A stretch of 64,000 bases of DNA. It comes from Styela clava. Its lineage: Eukaryota; Chordata; Ascidiacea; Stolidobranchia; Styelidae. The notes beneath the pieces were generated by a model. The model saw only the letters and a list, made by a program, of their open reading frames with translations. It was not told the origin of the DNA and did no database searches. Below are positions 18,597-29,756 of this stretch, piece after piece (the first letter of the stretch is position 1; each line of letters begins with the position of its first letter). Both the position numbers and the translations under genes were made by a program. The stretch covers positions 15,831,383 to 15,895,382 of the forward strand of contig NC_135252.1 of NCBI RefSeq assembly GCF_964204865.1. The letters are read 5' to 3'.

Positions 18597-21500
18597 TTAA
18601 GGAGAGAATGCTGGTGGTGGACCAGATGCAGAAAAATTGAAAGTAGTTGGCACATTAGTGGTGTTAAATTGATAACCTCCAGTCTTTTCGATTTTTTTAG
18701 ACTCTGCCTCTGCTTGCCGCTGGTCCGCAGTTGTGAAAACTTCCTGAAGGTTCTTCCTTTGATCGTCAGTCAAACCAGAAACAAGCTGATTATACCATCC
18801 ATTGTTATTTAATTCCAATTGTTTTAAGACTTGCTTGAAAATGAAATATTCACTGCCAACATTATCTTCATCATCAAAAGAAGATGCGTAAATTTCAAGC
18901 GGCGTCTCTCCATCACTGATATCACTGTCGCCATCAATACCATTTAAAGAACTCTTCTCCAGCATTTCTAAGTATTCAGCAGACTCTTCATCAACCTCAT
19001 CCTCGCTTGATTCAAGCTCCTCACGTTCATGATCACTCTCATCTTCTTCCTCATCAGAATTCGAGCTTTCACTGCTGTTCTCTTCCCCTCTACTTCTGTA
19101 AGCTTGAGTCAGTCCTTGCAACATTAAGATTAAAGAAGGTAAAATGTCTGGTGCAAGTTCAGATATGATTTTTGGTCGTTCCGCAGAATCAATCACAGTA
19201 CATAGGCCAAGTACAGATATCCGTCTATCATGAATTCCGAGAAAGCAATCTGCATCTTTAAGCCACTGGCGAAAAAATTGCTCAGTAACAGTTTCCGTTG
19301 TGTTTGGGAACTGCATGCTTTCCAATGTTTGAAAAAGTAAGGTGGGATTGTAATAAAGGGCAGCAATTACAACTTGAAGGCACATGGTTCGAAGTTCACT
19401 TGTTTTCACTTCTTTGGTGAGTCTTTCAAGAGCAAGCTGAACAAATGAAGGGATGCACTGGTCAATTTTTCCATGGCATTGCAAAATGATTACTTCCAGA
19501 AGTTTTACAGCATGACTTTCTGCATCTTCTCCATTTTGTTCTTCAAGAATTTTTTTGCACATTTCAAATACTGTTTCCATATTTTTTGTGTTTGACAAAA
19601 ATACATCTGTATCAACAGTGCAAAAGTTGTGCACGACAGGCATCATTTCGGAGAAATAATCAAAGCCGTCATCGTCGAAAATAACTTTAATCAATGGCAA
19701 TGCCTCCCACATTTGTGGTGAAATTGCTTGGCAAGTTAAAGAATACATTAACGATAAGATTTCTTCATAAAAATCCATAATTCTATTCTTCAAAACATGG
19801 GCAACCACAGGAACAACAATACTTTCTAATTGTACTGTAATATCTCTTTGTTCCTCCATTGTATCCAAAACTGTTTCAATTGTACTTAACACTCCCATAG
19901 CAGCCACTGATCTGTTGTCAGATGCCTCATCGTCATCATCTCCAGTACCATTGATTTGTCCATTTTCATCCGTTAATAGTTTGAAAAACGTCATCACCAA
20001 ACTCTGTGTTATGTCTACTGCATATGGTATCACTTGCTCGCAATAAAGACAAATAATTTTATGCACAACTGAAGTCAACTCATCATTCTCTGTTTCATGC
20101 ACAAGTTGAAGTAAACTCTGAATCATGACATTGATATAAGGTTCACAACGCTTCTCAGCTTTTTCCTTGTGCAACAGTAGAGTCTGAAGAGCAAAAGCAG
20201 CCTCAACTCGAACTGGAAGTTCAGGGTCATCAATAAGAAGTGTACGTATTCCATCAGCCACTGCAAATATATTCGAATCCTTTTTGAATGTGATTCGGCT
20301 GAAATGCTGAGTGACCCATACGGCTCTTGCTCTCATGTATCCAAGTGTACTCTTGTATTCTGGAATAACATGGGTAAAAAGCATGCTTTCTAGTTGACTT
20401 TTGTATACTTTTCTTTTTCTTAGGGTTGATGATAAAGATCCAATAATATGCAAAGCTCCTTCCTTGCGACGAGGTTCCGTTTTTGTTTCATTGGCAACCA
20501 GAACTTTATGACAAAAACCCATTGTTTTTTGCACAACTTGCTTTCTTTTAGTACAAGCGGACTGCAAGAAACACTGAGCTGCACTCGATGGAGAAAAGAA
20601 ATCTTCCTTGAAATCAAATCTTTCACGAACAAACTCATGTGGGTCATCGCTCCACAATTCTTCGTCTTTTTCTGAGAAACACATCAGAGGAAATATTACA
20701 TCTTTCAAAACTTCGTCATAAACTCCTTTCATGACTTTCCAAGTTTGAGAATGGCTAACTCCTTGTTCCAAAAATTGCATTGTCTGTTGTAAGACGCGAG
20801 GTGATACATATTTTCCCTTGCTGTAATCACCCAATACTTTCAGAAGAACATGAGTTGCTCCGACAGCGTACCTTCGCAAGAAAAATTCAGAAAATTGATT
20901 ATATTCTTGACTAACAGTCCCAGGACTACCATATCTTTCAAAAACTCTGGTTAAAATATGCAGAGCCCACTTTTTACATTTCCACCATGGTAAATCGGGT
21001 CTCTCTAATTCATCCACTTGTAGAGTTTCTTCAGGTGGTGCCTCTTCAATCACAATTTGAATGTATTTCATCCAGGTATCCAAAACTGCACCTTCAATCA
21101 ATTTGAGAGGCAGAGAATACTGTGTAAGAGCGTAAATCACTTTCAAACACTGCTTTTGAATAAGCACAGACTGAGCAGACCCATCATTGAGTGCATGCTG
21201 AAAAAGTTGTCCCAGAGCGGGTAGAAATATTTTCATTGCTTCCAATAATGGTACCCTCTCTTCTCGTTTCTTGTACTCATATTTTTTAACCAATTGATAC
21301 AAGGTCTGCAAAGCTCCCATCCATGTATTTGGATCACCTCCCAAGTAGTTGGCAATCTTGTCTATGATTCCTGGCCATCGCTCTGGAAAGTCTTCCCTAA
21401 TGATTTGATAAACAGTGACGCTCATTTGACTTCTGATAACTTCAGGAGCATGTATAATGGCCTCGACAATATTCTCTCTTATAATTGCTTTATCATTTTC

Positions 21501-21752
21501 ATGAATGAAAAAGACATCGGTAGATTCGTCATCTTCTGGGTCCTTTCTCCACCACTTGGTACACATATTTTTCATATAAATCGCACCAGCTTGCCTGACT
21601 GCCATTGGTATTTCTTCAGACATTACAATTTGCAATAGAAGAGGAGCAAATCCACTGATCTTGTGCATTTCATCTAGTTTGCTTTCTGCCTCTTGTCGAA
21701 GTGCTGGATGCATTGTCCCTTCAAGGATCTCAACAACTTTTTTTGGATCCAT
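18597..21752 (-). CDS. IPO7: Importin-7 (importin-beta family), intronless
   Basis: Nuclear import receptor that binds cargo (ribosomal proteins, histone H1, SMAD/ERK-type proteins in known homologues), Ran-GTP and nucleoporins through HEAT repeats. A single open frame gives 1051 aa (human IPO7 1038). The start is MDPKKVVEIL, which aligns with the family N-terminus MDPN; an in-frame ATG 11 codons upstream (21785) is not conserved. The importin-beta N-terminal domain lies at about residues 20-110, with VRQAGAIYMKN. Strong family landmarks follow, such as EDFPERWPGI and DLPWWKCKKWALHIL. Two acidic stretches are seen: a GDDDDEASD loop about two thirds along, and a long Ser/Glu/Asp tract near the C-terminus, as in IPO7/IPO8. 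The tail is FNFSASGPPP-rich. It is notable that 3.2 kb contains no intron in an intron-rich neighbourhood. No frameshift or stop is seen, so it looks functional. IPO8 is the alternative name, as the IPO7/8 split is vertebrate. Confidence 0.96.
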   Translation of the reverse strand: MDPKKVVEILEGTMHPALRQEAESKLDEMHKISGFAPLLLQIVMSEEIPMAVRQAGAIYMKNMCTKWWRKDPEDDESTDVFFIHENDKAIIRENIVEAIIHAPEVIRSQMSVTVYQIIREDFPERWPGIIDKIANYLGGDPNTWMGALQTLYQLVKKYEYKKREERVPLLEAMKIFLPALGQLFQHALNDGSAQSVLIQKQCLKVIYALTQYSLPLKLIEGAVLDTWMKYIQIVIEEAPPEETLQVDELERPDLPWWKCKKWALHILTRVFERYGSPGTVSQEYNQFSEFFLRRYAVGATHVLLKVLGDYSKGKYVSPRVLQQTMQFLEQGVSHSQTWKVMKGVYDEVLKDVIFPLMCFSEKDEELWSDDPHEFVRERFDFKEDFFSPSSAAQCFLQSACTKRKQVVQKTMGFCHKVLVANETKTEPRRKEGALHIIGSLSSTLRKRKVYKSQLESMLFTHVIPEYKSTLGYMRARAVWVTQHFSRITFKKDSNIFAVADGIRTLLIDDPELPVRVEAAFALQTLLLHKEKAEKRCEPYINVMIQSLLQLVHETENDELTSVVHKIICLYCEQVIPYAVDITQSLVMTFFKLLTDENGQINGTGDDDDEASDNRSVAAMGVLSTIETVLDTMEEQRDITVQLESIVVPVVAHVLKNRIMDFYEEILSLMYSLTCQAISPQMWEALPLIKVIFDDDGFDYFSEMMPVVHNFCTVDTDVFLSNTKNMETVFEMCKKILEEQNGEDAESHAVKLLEVIILQCHGKIDQCIPSFVQLALERLTKEVKTSELRTMCLQVVIAALYYNPTLLFQTLESMQFPNTTETVTEQFFRQWLKDADCFLGIHDRRISVLGLCTVIDSAERPKIISELAPDILPSLILMLQGLTQAYRSRGEENSSESSNSDEEEDESDHEREELESSEDEVDEESAEYLEMLEKSSLNGIDGDSDISDGETPLEIYASSFDDEDNVGSEYFIFKQVLKQLELNNNGWYNQLVSGLTDDQRKNLQEVFTTADQRQAEAESKKIEKTGGYQFNTTNVPTTFNFSASGPPPAFSP

Positions 21753-23386
21753 GACTATTGTGGTTTTGAGTTTTAAACCATACAAAACAGAATTTCAATT
21801 TTTTCTCCCTTTCTCAGGTAAATAAAAGTCAAAACTATTTTGTTAATATTGTAGTTGATAATAGCTGAAATTAAAACGTAGAATAATTTTAGATATGATG
21901 TGAGATTGCCTAAGTAATATGAAATTAGGGATTAAAATAAATTTTGGCATTTGAAATAAAAAAAAATTTATGGACCTATAGTAAGTCTGAGGGAAATCTT
22001 TATTAATATCTAAAAATGTAAAAAGGTTCCATATAAATTAACAGAAATACAATAAAATACAGTTTAATATAGATTTCAGATCATATGAATATTCTCAACA
22101 ACATATGTGTATTCAGACCATATTATTCCAAGGAATCTCCGAAAAAAGTATGATACAATTACATCTAGCATTGGCAATTTTTCTTCCTTCAGTAAATCGA
22201 ATTTTTTTTTTTGAAGAATCCAATGGTGACATTTTAGATTGCGCTTCCTTTTAGTTTGTTTCGCAGTTCTGGTCTGCTGATTTTTGCCGGTATGGAGGGC
22301 CAGACTGTCTCGTAAAGGAGAAATTTGCAATCACTGTTATAATTATGTAGCCTAATTCAGGTCTTTTAATGAAGGGGCTATTCTTGAAATCGGAAAACTG
22401 TGTTGTATTAAAATTATAGAAGAGAAAATAAACACAGAAAACGCTAAGTGATGCTAACAAGAAACAAGGTACCATACAGCTACCGTAATGTACAATGACA
22501 GATTGGATATTTTGCTCATATAGGCCTATTTATTTGTAGTTGGCCGGTCACAATACAGCAATAATTTTGTAAATCCAGTTAAACAGACACTGAGACATGA
22601 TGTAAATGTGACAATAACTAAATTCACATTACTGCATTAGCCTACCATGTTCCCGGTATCACACTATTTTTATGCTCTAGAATGCAGGAATGAGATTAGG
22701 CTAATTTTGCTAATTTCAATGCACCATTCAATTTCAGTGCACCATTCATCCAATAAAAACTGAAAAGACATGAAAGATAGATACAAAATTCCGCAATTGA
22801 ACCTTTTTTTTTCGGAATCTAGAAATCAGTACGCTACATGTAACTTATTGATTCTTTTGTTCTTTCGTTGCACAACCTGACACAGCTGCACAGTGACAAC
22901 TGATCAGTCCAAAATCTGCAAATTAATTTTGACAATTTACAGATTTAGCAGGTCTGCAGGTGTTCTAAAATATAAAGGCACAGTACTGTCAATTATTCTT
23001 TGTTCAACCCTATTATGTTTATTTATTTTATCAGCAGCAGCGCTGCAATATTAGAATACCTAATTCTACAGTAGTTCTATCTAACATTAAATATTCCTGT
23101 AATCAGACAACGAAAGACAAAAACGAGTTCATAATTTCTACGCGCGGAAACATTTCATGATAGTCATGTTTTCTCACGTGTAATTCCACGCGGAAAAATG
23201 AACTTGATTAGCGCAAATACAGTGAAGAGAACCAAAAGTATCAAGCATTTAAGTGCAATATTTGATAAAAACTGTTCCCGGCAACTCACAATAAGAACTT
23301 ATACATAATGCCCTTCAACCTCTTAGGTATTGCGCAGGATTTTTATCGCTCGCATACTACAAAATAAGTATAGCCTCACTTGCAAG
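21753..23386. other. Intergenic upstream of IPO7, no gene seen
   Basis: AT-rich spacer with probable promoter sequence for the minus-strand IPO7. No exon pattern or RNA gene was recognised. Confidence 0.4.
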
Positions 23387-23715
23387 TGTCGCGGACCATA
23401 GCGTCCGCTTTTGTATTGTGCGTATATATATTTTTATGTTTATAGACAGTTATGTTGACCCTTGTTTAATGCTGTTTTGTCGGATCTGAACTCCGACCAC
23501 TCACTACACGTGAGAGGAAAACTATATCTTTCGACCTTTCTTCTCCGGCTGCCGCGCCGGCAGTCGGTCCTGTTCCCAGTTCTCTGGTGATGTTTTGTTT
23601 AGTCTGTTTGGCTGCTATATGCTTTGGAGTTGCCGTACAATAAACAACCAATCCGGAATCCTTGAGTCTTCTGATTCATCTACAACCACGGTAGCAACAC
23701 CTTCAGGCCGTGACA
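23387..23715 (+). mobile_element. Solo LTR, Ty3/gypsy-like
   Basis: A 329-bp unit beginning TGTCGCGG and ending CCGTGACA (imperfect inverted TG..CA termini), flanked by the 4-bp repeat CAAG (23383-23386, 23716-23719). It has the layout of a promoter-bearing LTR: a TATA-like run at about 23424-23431, a GC-rich middle, then AATAAA at 23639. No internal retroelement region or second LTR adjoins, so it is probably a recombination product. The superfamily is inferred from the TGTCRCGG start and 4-bp duplication. It is GC-richer than its surroundings. Confidence 0.75.
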
Positions 23716-23887
23716 CAAGCATGATAGTGTTAGCACGATTTATGTTCATATTTCGGCATCCTTGATATTAAGAAAGCCAATCAAATCAAAACGCATTCGT
23801 ATTTGAGTCAAAAAATATATATTTTAGGAATTCAATGTCTATCTATGACTAGGTATAGGTTGGAAATAAAAAGTATTTTAATTTACA

Positions 23888-23975
23888 TTTCCGTGTTTAC
23901 CCGAAAATAAGACCGAGCTTGAATTTTAAAAATGACTTTAATATAAGCCCTTCCCTTAAAATAAGACCTTGTCGA
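23888..23975 (+). repeat. Repeat end with CCGAAAATAAGACC motif (copy 1)
   Basis: Starts CCGTGTTTACCCGAAAATAAG and continues with 'ataagccc' and 'aaaataagacct' words. The same terminus is present in opposite orientation at 29521-29756. It is likely the end of a DNA-type repeat. I recall similar CCGTGTTTCCCCGAAAATAAG sequences from other animal genomes but cannot name the family. Confidence 0.6.
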
Positions 23976-25139
23976 TGGTTATTTATAAGAAAAATGGATA
24001 TCGGTTTTCATATTTTGTATATATCAAAAATTTCGTAATTCTCCACTTTGTAATTTCGTATTTGACGAATGAAAATAAAAGACATTCTTCCAAAATGAGC
24101 TCTAGTGTTATTTTTCGAAAGAAAATTAAAATAAGACCAGTGGCGTAACTACCCATTAGATCTTGTGGGTAAATCCAGGGGCACGTTGCTGGAGGGCGGC
24201 CAAACGAAGCGGAAAAACGTTTTAAATGAATCAAGGCAGTCACATTAAACGACCTAATTTACCAATGAAGCCAAAAAATTACACAAGATATACGTCTAAA
24301 CCAGGTGTTTTATGGCTCGTGGCCCCCTTCCGGCGCATTTTTGCACTCGCGGTCTCCGTGTTCGCCATTCCAAAAAACGAAACGTGTTGGATTGTATTAT
24401 GTGTTTACGACCTATTATGGAATGCAAAAACAAACCACAGACTAGAAAGTAAACGCTCTCCAGTATACAATCAAAGAGAATTTATCGTATTAGGCGCAGT
24501 CTTTTTTATAGCTAGACGAATGTCAACATCAAAACGGTTTATAAATTTTGTTTTTGTGGTAAGAAAAATTGGCTTTTGCTCCGACAGAAACCCGAACTTA
24601 GTCAATGTGCGTTCCTGTCAAATATAACTCGCTTGGCAGCAAAGAAACCGATGCCAACGTTTTTCACCGGGGGTGATTTTTTCGCGGTATTTTGGAGTTC
24701 AGATGGACGTAATGATTTATTGCTCATTACATACGAGCAATGCCAGCATTAATCATATTCTCTGGCATCTCACTTTACTTTGGTAAAGTCAACGGAACTG
24801 TTGTTGATACATCTTGAAGTTGTGCTTGAAGGCCCAGGAACGCAGCTATTCATGTGTTCATCCAAAACGGAACTGTAGTTCAATTTTCGTAATTGCGTCT
24901 ATAATACGCTAGCAAAGGTTATCTCGCAGTCGAGTGGAACTGCCGTTCTGTAGGACCAGACGGCCTGCCGGCAAACTATTTTCCTTGGTAGATTTCAAAT
25001 TCCATTATGATCAAACAATTCACGCACAAGAAAGTGAATACACCCTGTGATCGCAAATAATCCTATTCAGGTAATGAAACTGCCGTGGAAAGTATGCAAA
25101 CGAAGTCGCTATAAAATAGATTATTAGTCTTGTGTCGTG
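23976..25139. other. Repeat-rich spacer, no gene seen
   Basis: A 133-codon frame (24226-24627) has no recognisable similarity. 'cagtggcgtaactacc' at 24137 resembles transposon termini, but no partner end is seen. Confidence 0.35.
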
Positions 25140-25206
25140 CCCCCCCCCCCACGAACTGCTTCGTGGCCCCTGTAGGGACCCCCCGGAGGAGAACCGCTGC
25201 ACTAGT
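25140..25206 (-). mobile_element. hAT-like terminus
   Basis: Complemented, it reads CAGCGGTTCTC followed by a GGGGTCCC block, the CAGnGGTTCTC type of hAT end, then a poly-G run. A matching left end was not found, so only the terminus is called. Confidence 0.4.
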
Positions 25207-25288
25207 ACAATCAAGTGATTTTACATTTAAAAATGACGCTACAGCGCTGGACGTCCTGTGGTGGTTTGCAAACATCGTTTATGTGAAT

Positions 25289-25545
25289 CAACACCTTATT
25301 GGACACGTAGTGGACATAACGATCGTTTCAAAATTTTGTTGTTATTGTTATTATTTGTCTCCATCAACACGTTTTGAAGAAATCGCTTTTCTCTTCGAAT
25401 ACTGGACCAATTGCTTTGAAATTTTCAGTGGTTAAAGATAAAAATTTTCTCCAGAAGGCTATTACTTTTTTTTTCGCTATGACGTCATCAAAATTATGTG
25501 ACGCTACGTGTCCATATATTTGAGCATAGCTCTATTGTTTATTCA
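25289..25545 (+). repeat. Dispersed repeat R1 (copy 1)
   Basis: Shares ordered blocks with 62825-63155: 'ttattggacacg-agtggac', 'ggaccaattgctt', 'gaaattttcagtggttaa', 'ggctattactttt', 'atatatttgagcat'. It is non-coding, same strand, roughly 75 percent alike by eye. The nature of the element is unknown. Confidence 0.7.
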
Positions 25546-25849
25546 TGAATCTCAAGCTTTACCTCACTGTTGCCGTTTCTTTCACAAGCTGCGAATAACG
25601 AAGTCAAAACCTAAGTTGATAATGTTTTACTTGAGATCGACTATGGGAGAAAGCAGACTGTCTGTGCCAGCAATACTGCCCATTGAAAGTGATTTAGTCG
25701 AGACATTATCTTTTGACGATATAATTTCTGAATTTGCTTCAAAGAAAACTAGACATTGAATTTGGAACTTTCGATAAAATTTACTATTCACTGCTTCAAT
25801 TCTTCTGTTGTGTGGAATTTTATTCAGCTTTTACGACGGTGTTGAGGGG

Positions 25850-26060
25850 GCGGCATTTCGCGCAAAGATCCAGGGGCGCCACATTGCGTTGTTATGCCAC
25901 CAATGACATTAAACAACATGATGCGCAACTCCGGCATTTTTGTCCGAAGATCGTATTCGATAGCACGCTCCAATGCACATACTTGACGAGACGAAAACGA
26001 GCGGATGTGTGCTGCTTTCAAGGCGTAGCACGAATGGTGTTCGTGCCTGCTTTGACAGTT
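25850..26060 (+). repeat. Repeat related to 29521-29720 (inverted)
   Basis: 'ccaatgacattaaacaacatgat' and 'cgctccaatgcacatactt' match, in inverse orientation, the stretch next to the CCGAAAATAAGACC end at 29521-29720. This suggests two oppositely oriented copies of one larger element. Frames read through here on both strands, but none is recognisable. Confidence 0.6.
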
Positions 26061-27237
26061 GTTGTCGATTTCAATGATATTTTTGAAAGTTGGGGTAAAA
26101 AGAAATCGGTAAAAGGTAAGGTGAATACTATTGTTGTATATCACACCCGGGCATCGCACTGTTAAGTACACGTGGGAAAGCCAGCCTTTGTCAAATACTA
26201 CGAAGTTATTAATTCAGTACGGTACGTAGTTGCCCATTTGCCGAAATTACATATTTACTTATCCCTTATGGTTTCAAATAGTTCATGCACCTCCAGTTAG
26301 ATTTTTTTAATCAGTGAGGATATATACTCATTGTTGATTGCTGCTCATTGTAACATACTATTACGCATTCACTTTTATTTGCGTATTGAATCAAAGTGTT
26401 AACAAGTTCACCTAACATTTCACTCATACCGGTCTATATTGTATAGTCTGATTTCTCAAGTATTTGGAGCCACGAATGCTTGTAATTTTCTGACTAAACC
26501 CTTTTATTAGTTGGTTTATATACCAAATTCAGTAAAATATTTTTTAAATAAAACATGAGATATTGGATTTATTAGCTTTTCCATTCTGAATCATATAGAC
26601 TGCTTTATTTATTCTTAACGAAAATTAATAAATCTCCTCTCTTTCTTCAGATGTGAAAGTTGTGGACAAACCTGTCTAAGCATTGTGAGACTCTTGCAGC
26701 ACAAGAGGCAATAGCAGAAATAGTAAGTATATCAATCAAGAAATTAAGCCGACATAAAGCAAAACTTTCAACTATTCGTCTAATCTCAATTTCCTATCAT
26801 TTATTCACAGGACAACTATAGCAGACGGGGAGATATCAGAAGTCTGGCGACATATCAGTGACAGTGTGATTCCAAGAAATATAATGCAATTGAAAATAGA
26901 AATTTGCAATAGAAAAACAACCTATGGAGGCATGCAAAGACATTTGACCCTCCGGTAGAGTTGTGTATGGCCCCCACATCCTGCAGGGCTTGAGGAAAAT
27001 AATAAAAAATTCCAAAGCGTAAGATTGCTTAAGCGGTCTTATTTGTAAAAAGGCACAAAACACGCCAGACATACTTAAAACAGCTTTGGAAATGAGGATT
27101 ACGGGTACCTCACTGCACCTGTGTTATATTTGGTTCATCAACTTTTGGTAGTACTATAGAAGAAATTCCGGAAGGGGTATAATCATCATTCATGATAAAA
27201 TACTATCATATATTTTTTGAACAACTTCAATCTAGAC
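26061..27237. other. Intergenic, no gene seen
   Basis: AT-rich spacer with no recognisable exon or repeat. Confidence 0.35.
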
Positions 27238-28421
27238 CAGGGATCTCGAACTCGCGGCCCCAGAGAACTTCCAGTGCGGCCCTCGATTAACAATAATTGT
27301 AATAGTATTTTGGAAGTTTTTTATTTATCTAAATGTAATAGATTTTTCAAACCTTCTAAAGTGAAATTGATTATTCACACAGAAAACAATTTACTGAAAG
27401 TAGTTTTGGAATATTGATTTTTTTTGTCCACATTTTGACCCAATTAAGAATACACATCAAGCTAGCAAAAGAATACTTGAATAAAACACTTGAGTAATTA
27501 AATTAAACGCAAAGTACATGAAGAAGGTGGCATTTTCGGAGAAAATGGGAGTTGTAACATTTCTGCTCTTCACAAAATTCTGAAGCACATTGTTTAATTT
27601 GTCATATTTCCATCAATACAATCAAAAAACACAATAAGCTCAGCAGTCAATATGACAAATTCGAAGACCAACTTCGAACAGAAAATTTCCATGTGTTTGT
27701 ATATTAATATAATTATACAACGACTTAGTTACTAAAAATCAATATCAATAATAATTCAAGCAATCCTATGCCACGCAATGTAGTGCGAAATGTCTTGTCG
27801 AAAAAATCTGTCATTTGTTTTTTTACTGATCTATACATGAAATGATAAAAGTAACTTTTTTGCATTACTGGTATTAATTAAACATTCGTAAAGATCCAGA
27901 TAAACCCATGATCATGTGGCCTCGTTAGTTAGAGTTGGTACTATAAAATCATTTCAGACTGGCCTTAGTATGCTGGTGACACAAAAAAAGATGCCAAACG
28001 CCAGGACAAATGTAATTATTAAAACATTGAGTTTATACTGTAGTATTTTTGTTAATTTTAGGTTCATATATTTAGATTAAGTTATTTTTAGTGTATGTAT
28101 TATTCTTTCCTTATTCAAAGCTTGTTCAAAAATGATTTTGATGGTTGTACATAGAATTTTACAATTTTTTATAATAAATACTGTAACTTGCAAATGTTGC
28201 AATAATAGTGGAATGCAAATATTAATATGTAATTGCATTTGAAATTGAAGAAAATAATAAAACTTAATCCAACTGTTTAGTTGCATCACAATATATGTCA
28301 CAAACTAAAACTATCTTAAAAATATCTTTTAAGTATACATTATCAAAAACTGTTTGCGGCTCTTTTTACAATTTTCAAAATGCAATGCGGCTCTCGAAAA
28401 CCCATGAGTTTGACACCACTG
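27238..28421. mobile_element. hAT-like non-autonomous element, 1.18 kb
   Basis: The left end is CAGGGATCTCGAACTCGCGG; the right end, complemented, is CAGTGGTGTCAAACTCATGG, the well-known CAGnGGTGTCAAACTC class of hAT terminus. The flanks are ATCTAGAC (27230-27237) and ATCTATTC (28422-28429), an 8-bp duplication matching at 6 of 8 positions. The subterminal 'gcggccc' / 'gcggctc' words are typical. The interior is AT-rich with no transposase. The diverged flanks suggest an old insertion. Confidence 0.75.
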
Positions 28422-28429
28422 ATCTATTC

Positions 28430-29520
28430 TAGACGATTCAAGCATTGCTTTGGGAGATTAAATTGAAATTGACTTCAATTAAATTGAAATAATCTCGCTA
28501 TATTAAATACAAAATCGTTGCTATCATAAAGGTAAACCAATTCAGCCACTCGAAATATATTGGCCTTCACAAAGCAATGGAGGCAAAATTGAGAGTTCAT
28601 GAGCTATGAACATTTGTCTTTTTCTTGAACTTTCCATACTCCACAGCCCCTATTATTTTTTTTTAATTTCAATTACCATGTGATGGTCATACATATCTTT
28701 AACTTGTATTTTCTGTCATGATGTATTATCTCAATGTGCCAAACTATTAATTAGTGCGCATATTTTGCTTCCAGATGACATAAATGTATTGTCATGTTTA
28801 TTACCTCAGCTTGGAGTATTAACAAGAAAAAGGTGCCAGTAAATTAGGTAAAAAAATTTTCAACTCATTGTTATAATCAGAATTCACAATCAATAGGAAT
28901 TATAAACAGCCAACAATCAGTGAGAATTATATGCGAAATCCCTCAGAATAAATTTGTCTAAAATCGGAGGAAGGCAAAAAATATAGGTAGTTTCCATCCA
29001 CACAAGCATTTCAAGGAGACTTGCTCGAGCCAAACTAAATGAGCATCGTCAGGTGATCGGTAAGGCTGCAAGTTGAAATCAGCCCTGCAACCTCCTGCAT
29101 AGAAGATAATATTAATTAGTGGGCTATGAGCTAAATTCCTAAATTTAAACAAACCTCTATGATGCATTATGTACCAGCAATGTTACCTACGATTAACTGA
29201 ATATGTAATATGTCTAATAAATTCACCTACAAAAGCAAGTTCGATAGGTGCAAACTTTGTGTTATGGAATTGTATCGCAGCACAGTTTTGTATGACACCC
29301 TCTTTAAATGAAATTTCAATGATTAAGCGCAAACATTAAAATTACTAACTTTGAACTTTGTCATTATCTGCAAAATGTTCCACACAAATCTTTCCGCTAT
29401 CGCGTTTGTAATCTTCTCTGATAAAAAAAACGTCTATGATGTCCAGAATTGCTCTTTACAGCTTGCCTGTTATTCCAGCTTTCCAAGTAAGCAAAATTTC
29501 TTAGATATAGAGATTATTTT
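28430..29520. other. Intergenic, no gene seen
   Basis: AT-rich spacer with no recognisable gene; only shadow-length frames. Confidence 0.35.
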
Positions 29521-29756
29521 GTTTCGTTACAGGCGCAAAAAGGCAGGTACTACACGTAAAAAAGACGCCGAGTAGCAAAAGCGAGCGGAAAACGGACGCG
29601 AAAGGCGACGAGAAATATGTGCATTGGAGCGTATCATGAAATACAATGTTTTGCCTGTAGTCTTATGGAGTGACGTCAGAGTTGCCTATCATGTTGTTTA
29701 ATGTCATTGATGCCACTGAATAAGACCCTGTCTTATTTTCGGGGAAACACGGTAGC
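29521..29756 (-). repeat. Repeat end with CCGAAAATAAGACC motif (copy 2, inverted)
   Basis: Ends in 'cttattttcggggaaacacggta', the complement of the 23888 terminus. Its interior matches 25890-26050 in inverse orientation. It could be the right end of one large element starting at 23888, or a separate inverted copy. Confidence 0.6.

Noticed and set aside
20420-21638. Overlapping frames on both strands inside IPO7
   Set aside because: They are shadows of the conserved importin reading frame.
24226-24627. 133-codon frame as a gene or transposase
   Set aside because: Composition looks random, no motif of any transposase or known protein, and it lies in a repeat-rich spacer.
25824-26171. Overlapping 115- and 143-codon frames on opposite strands
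   Set aside because: They fall on a repeat related to 29521-29720 and show no recognisable protein.
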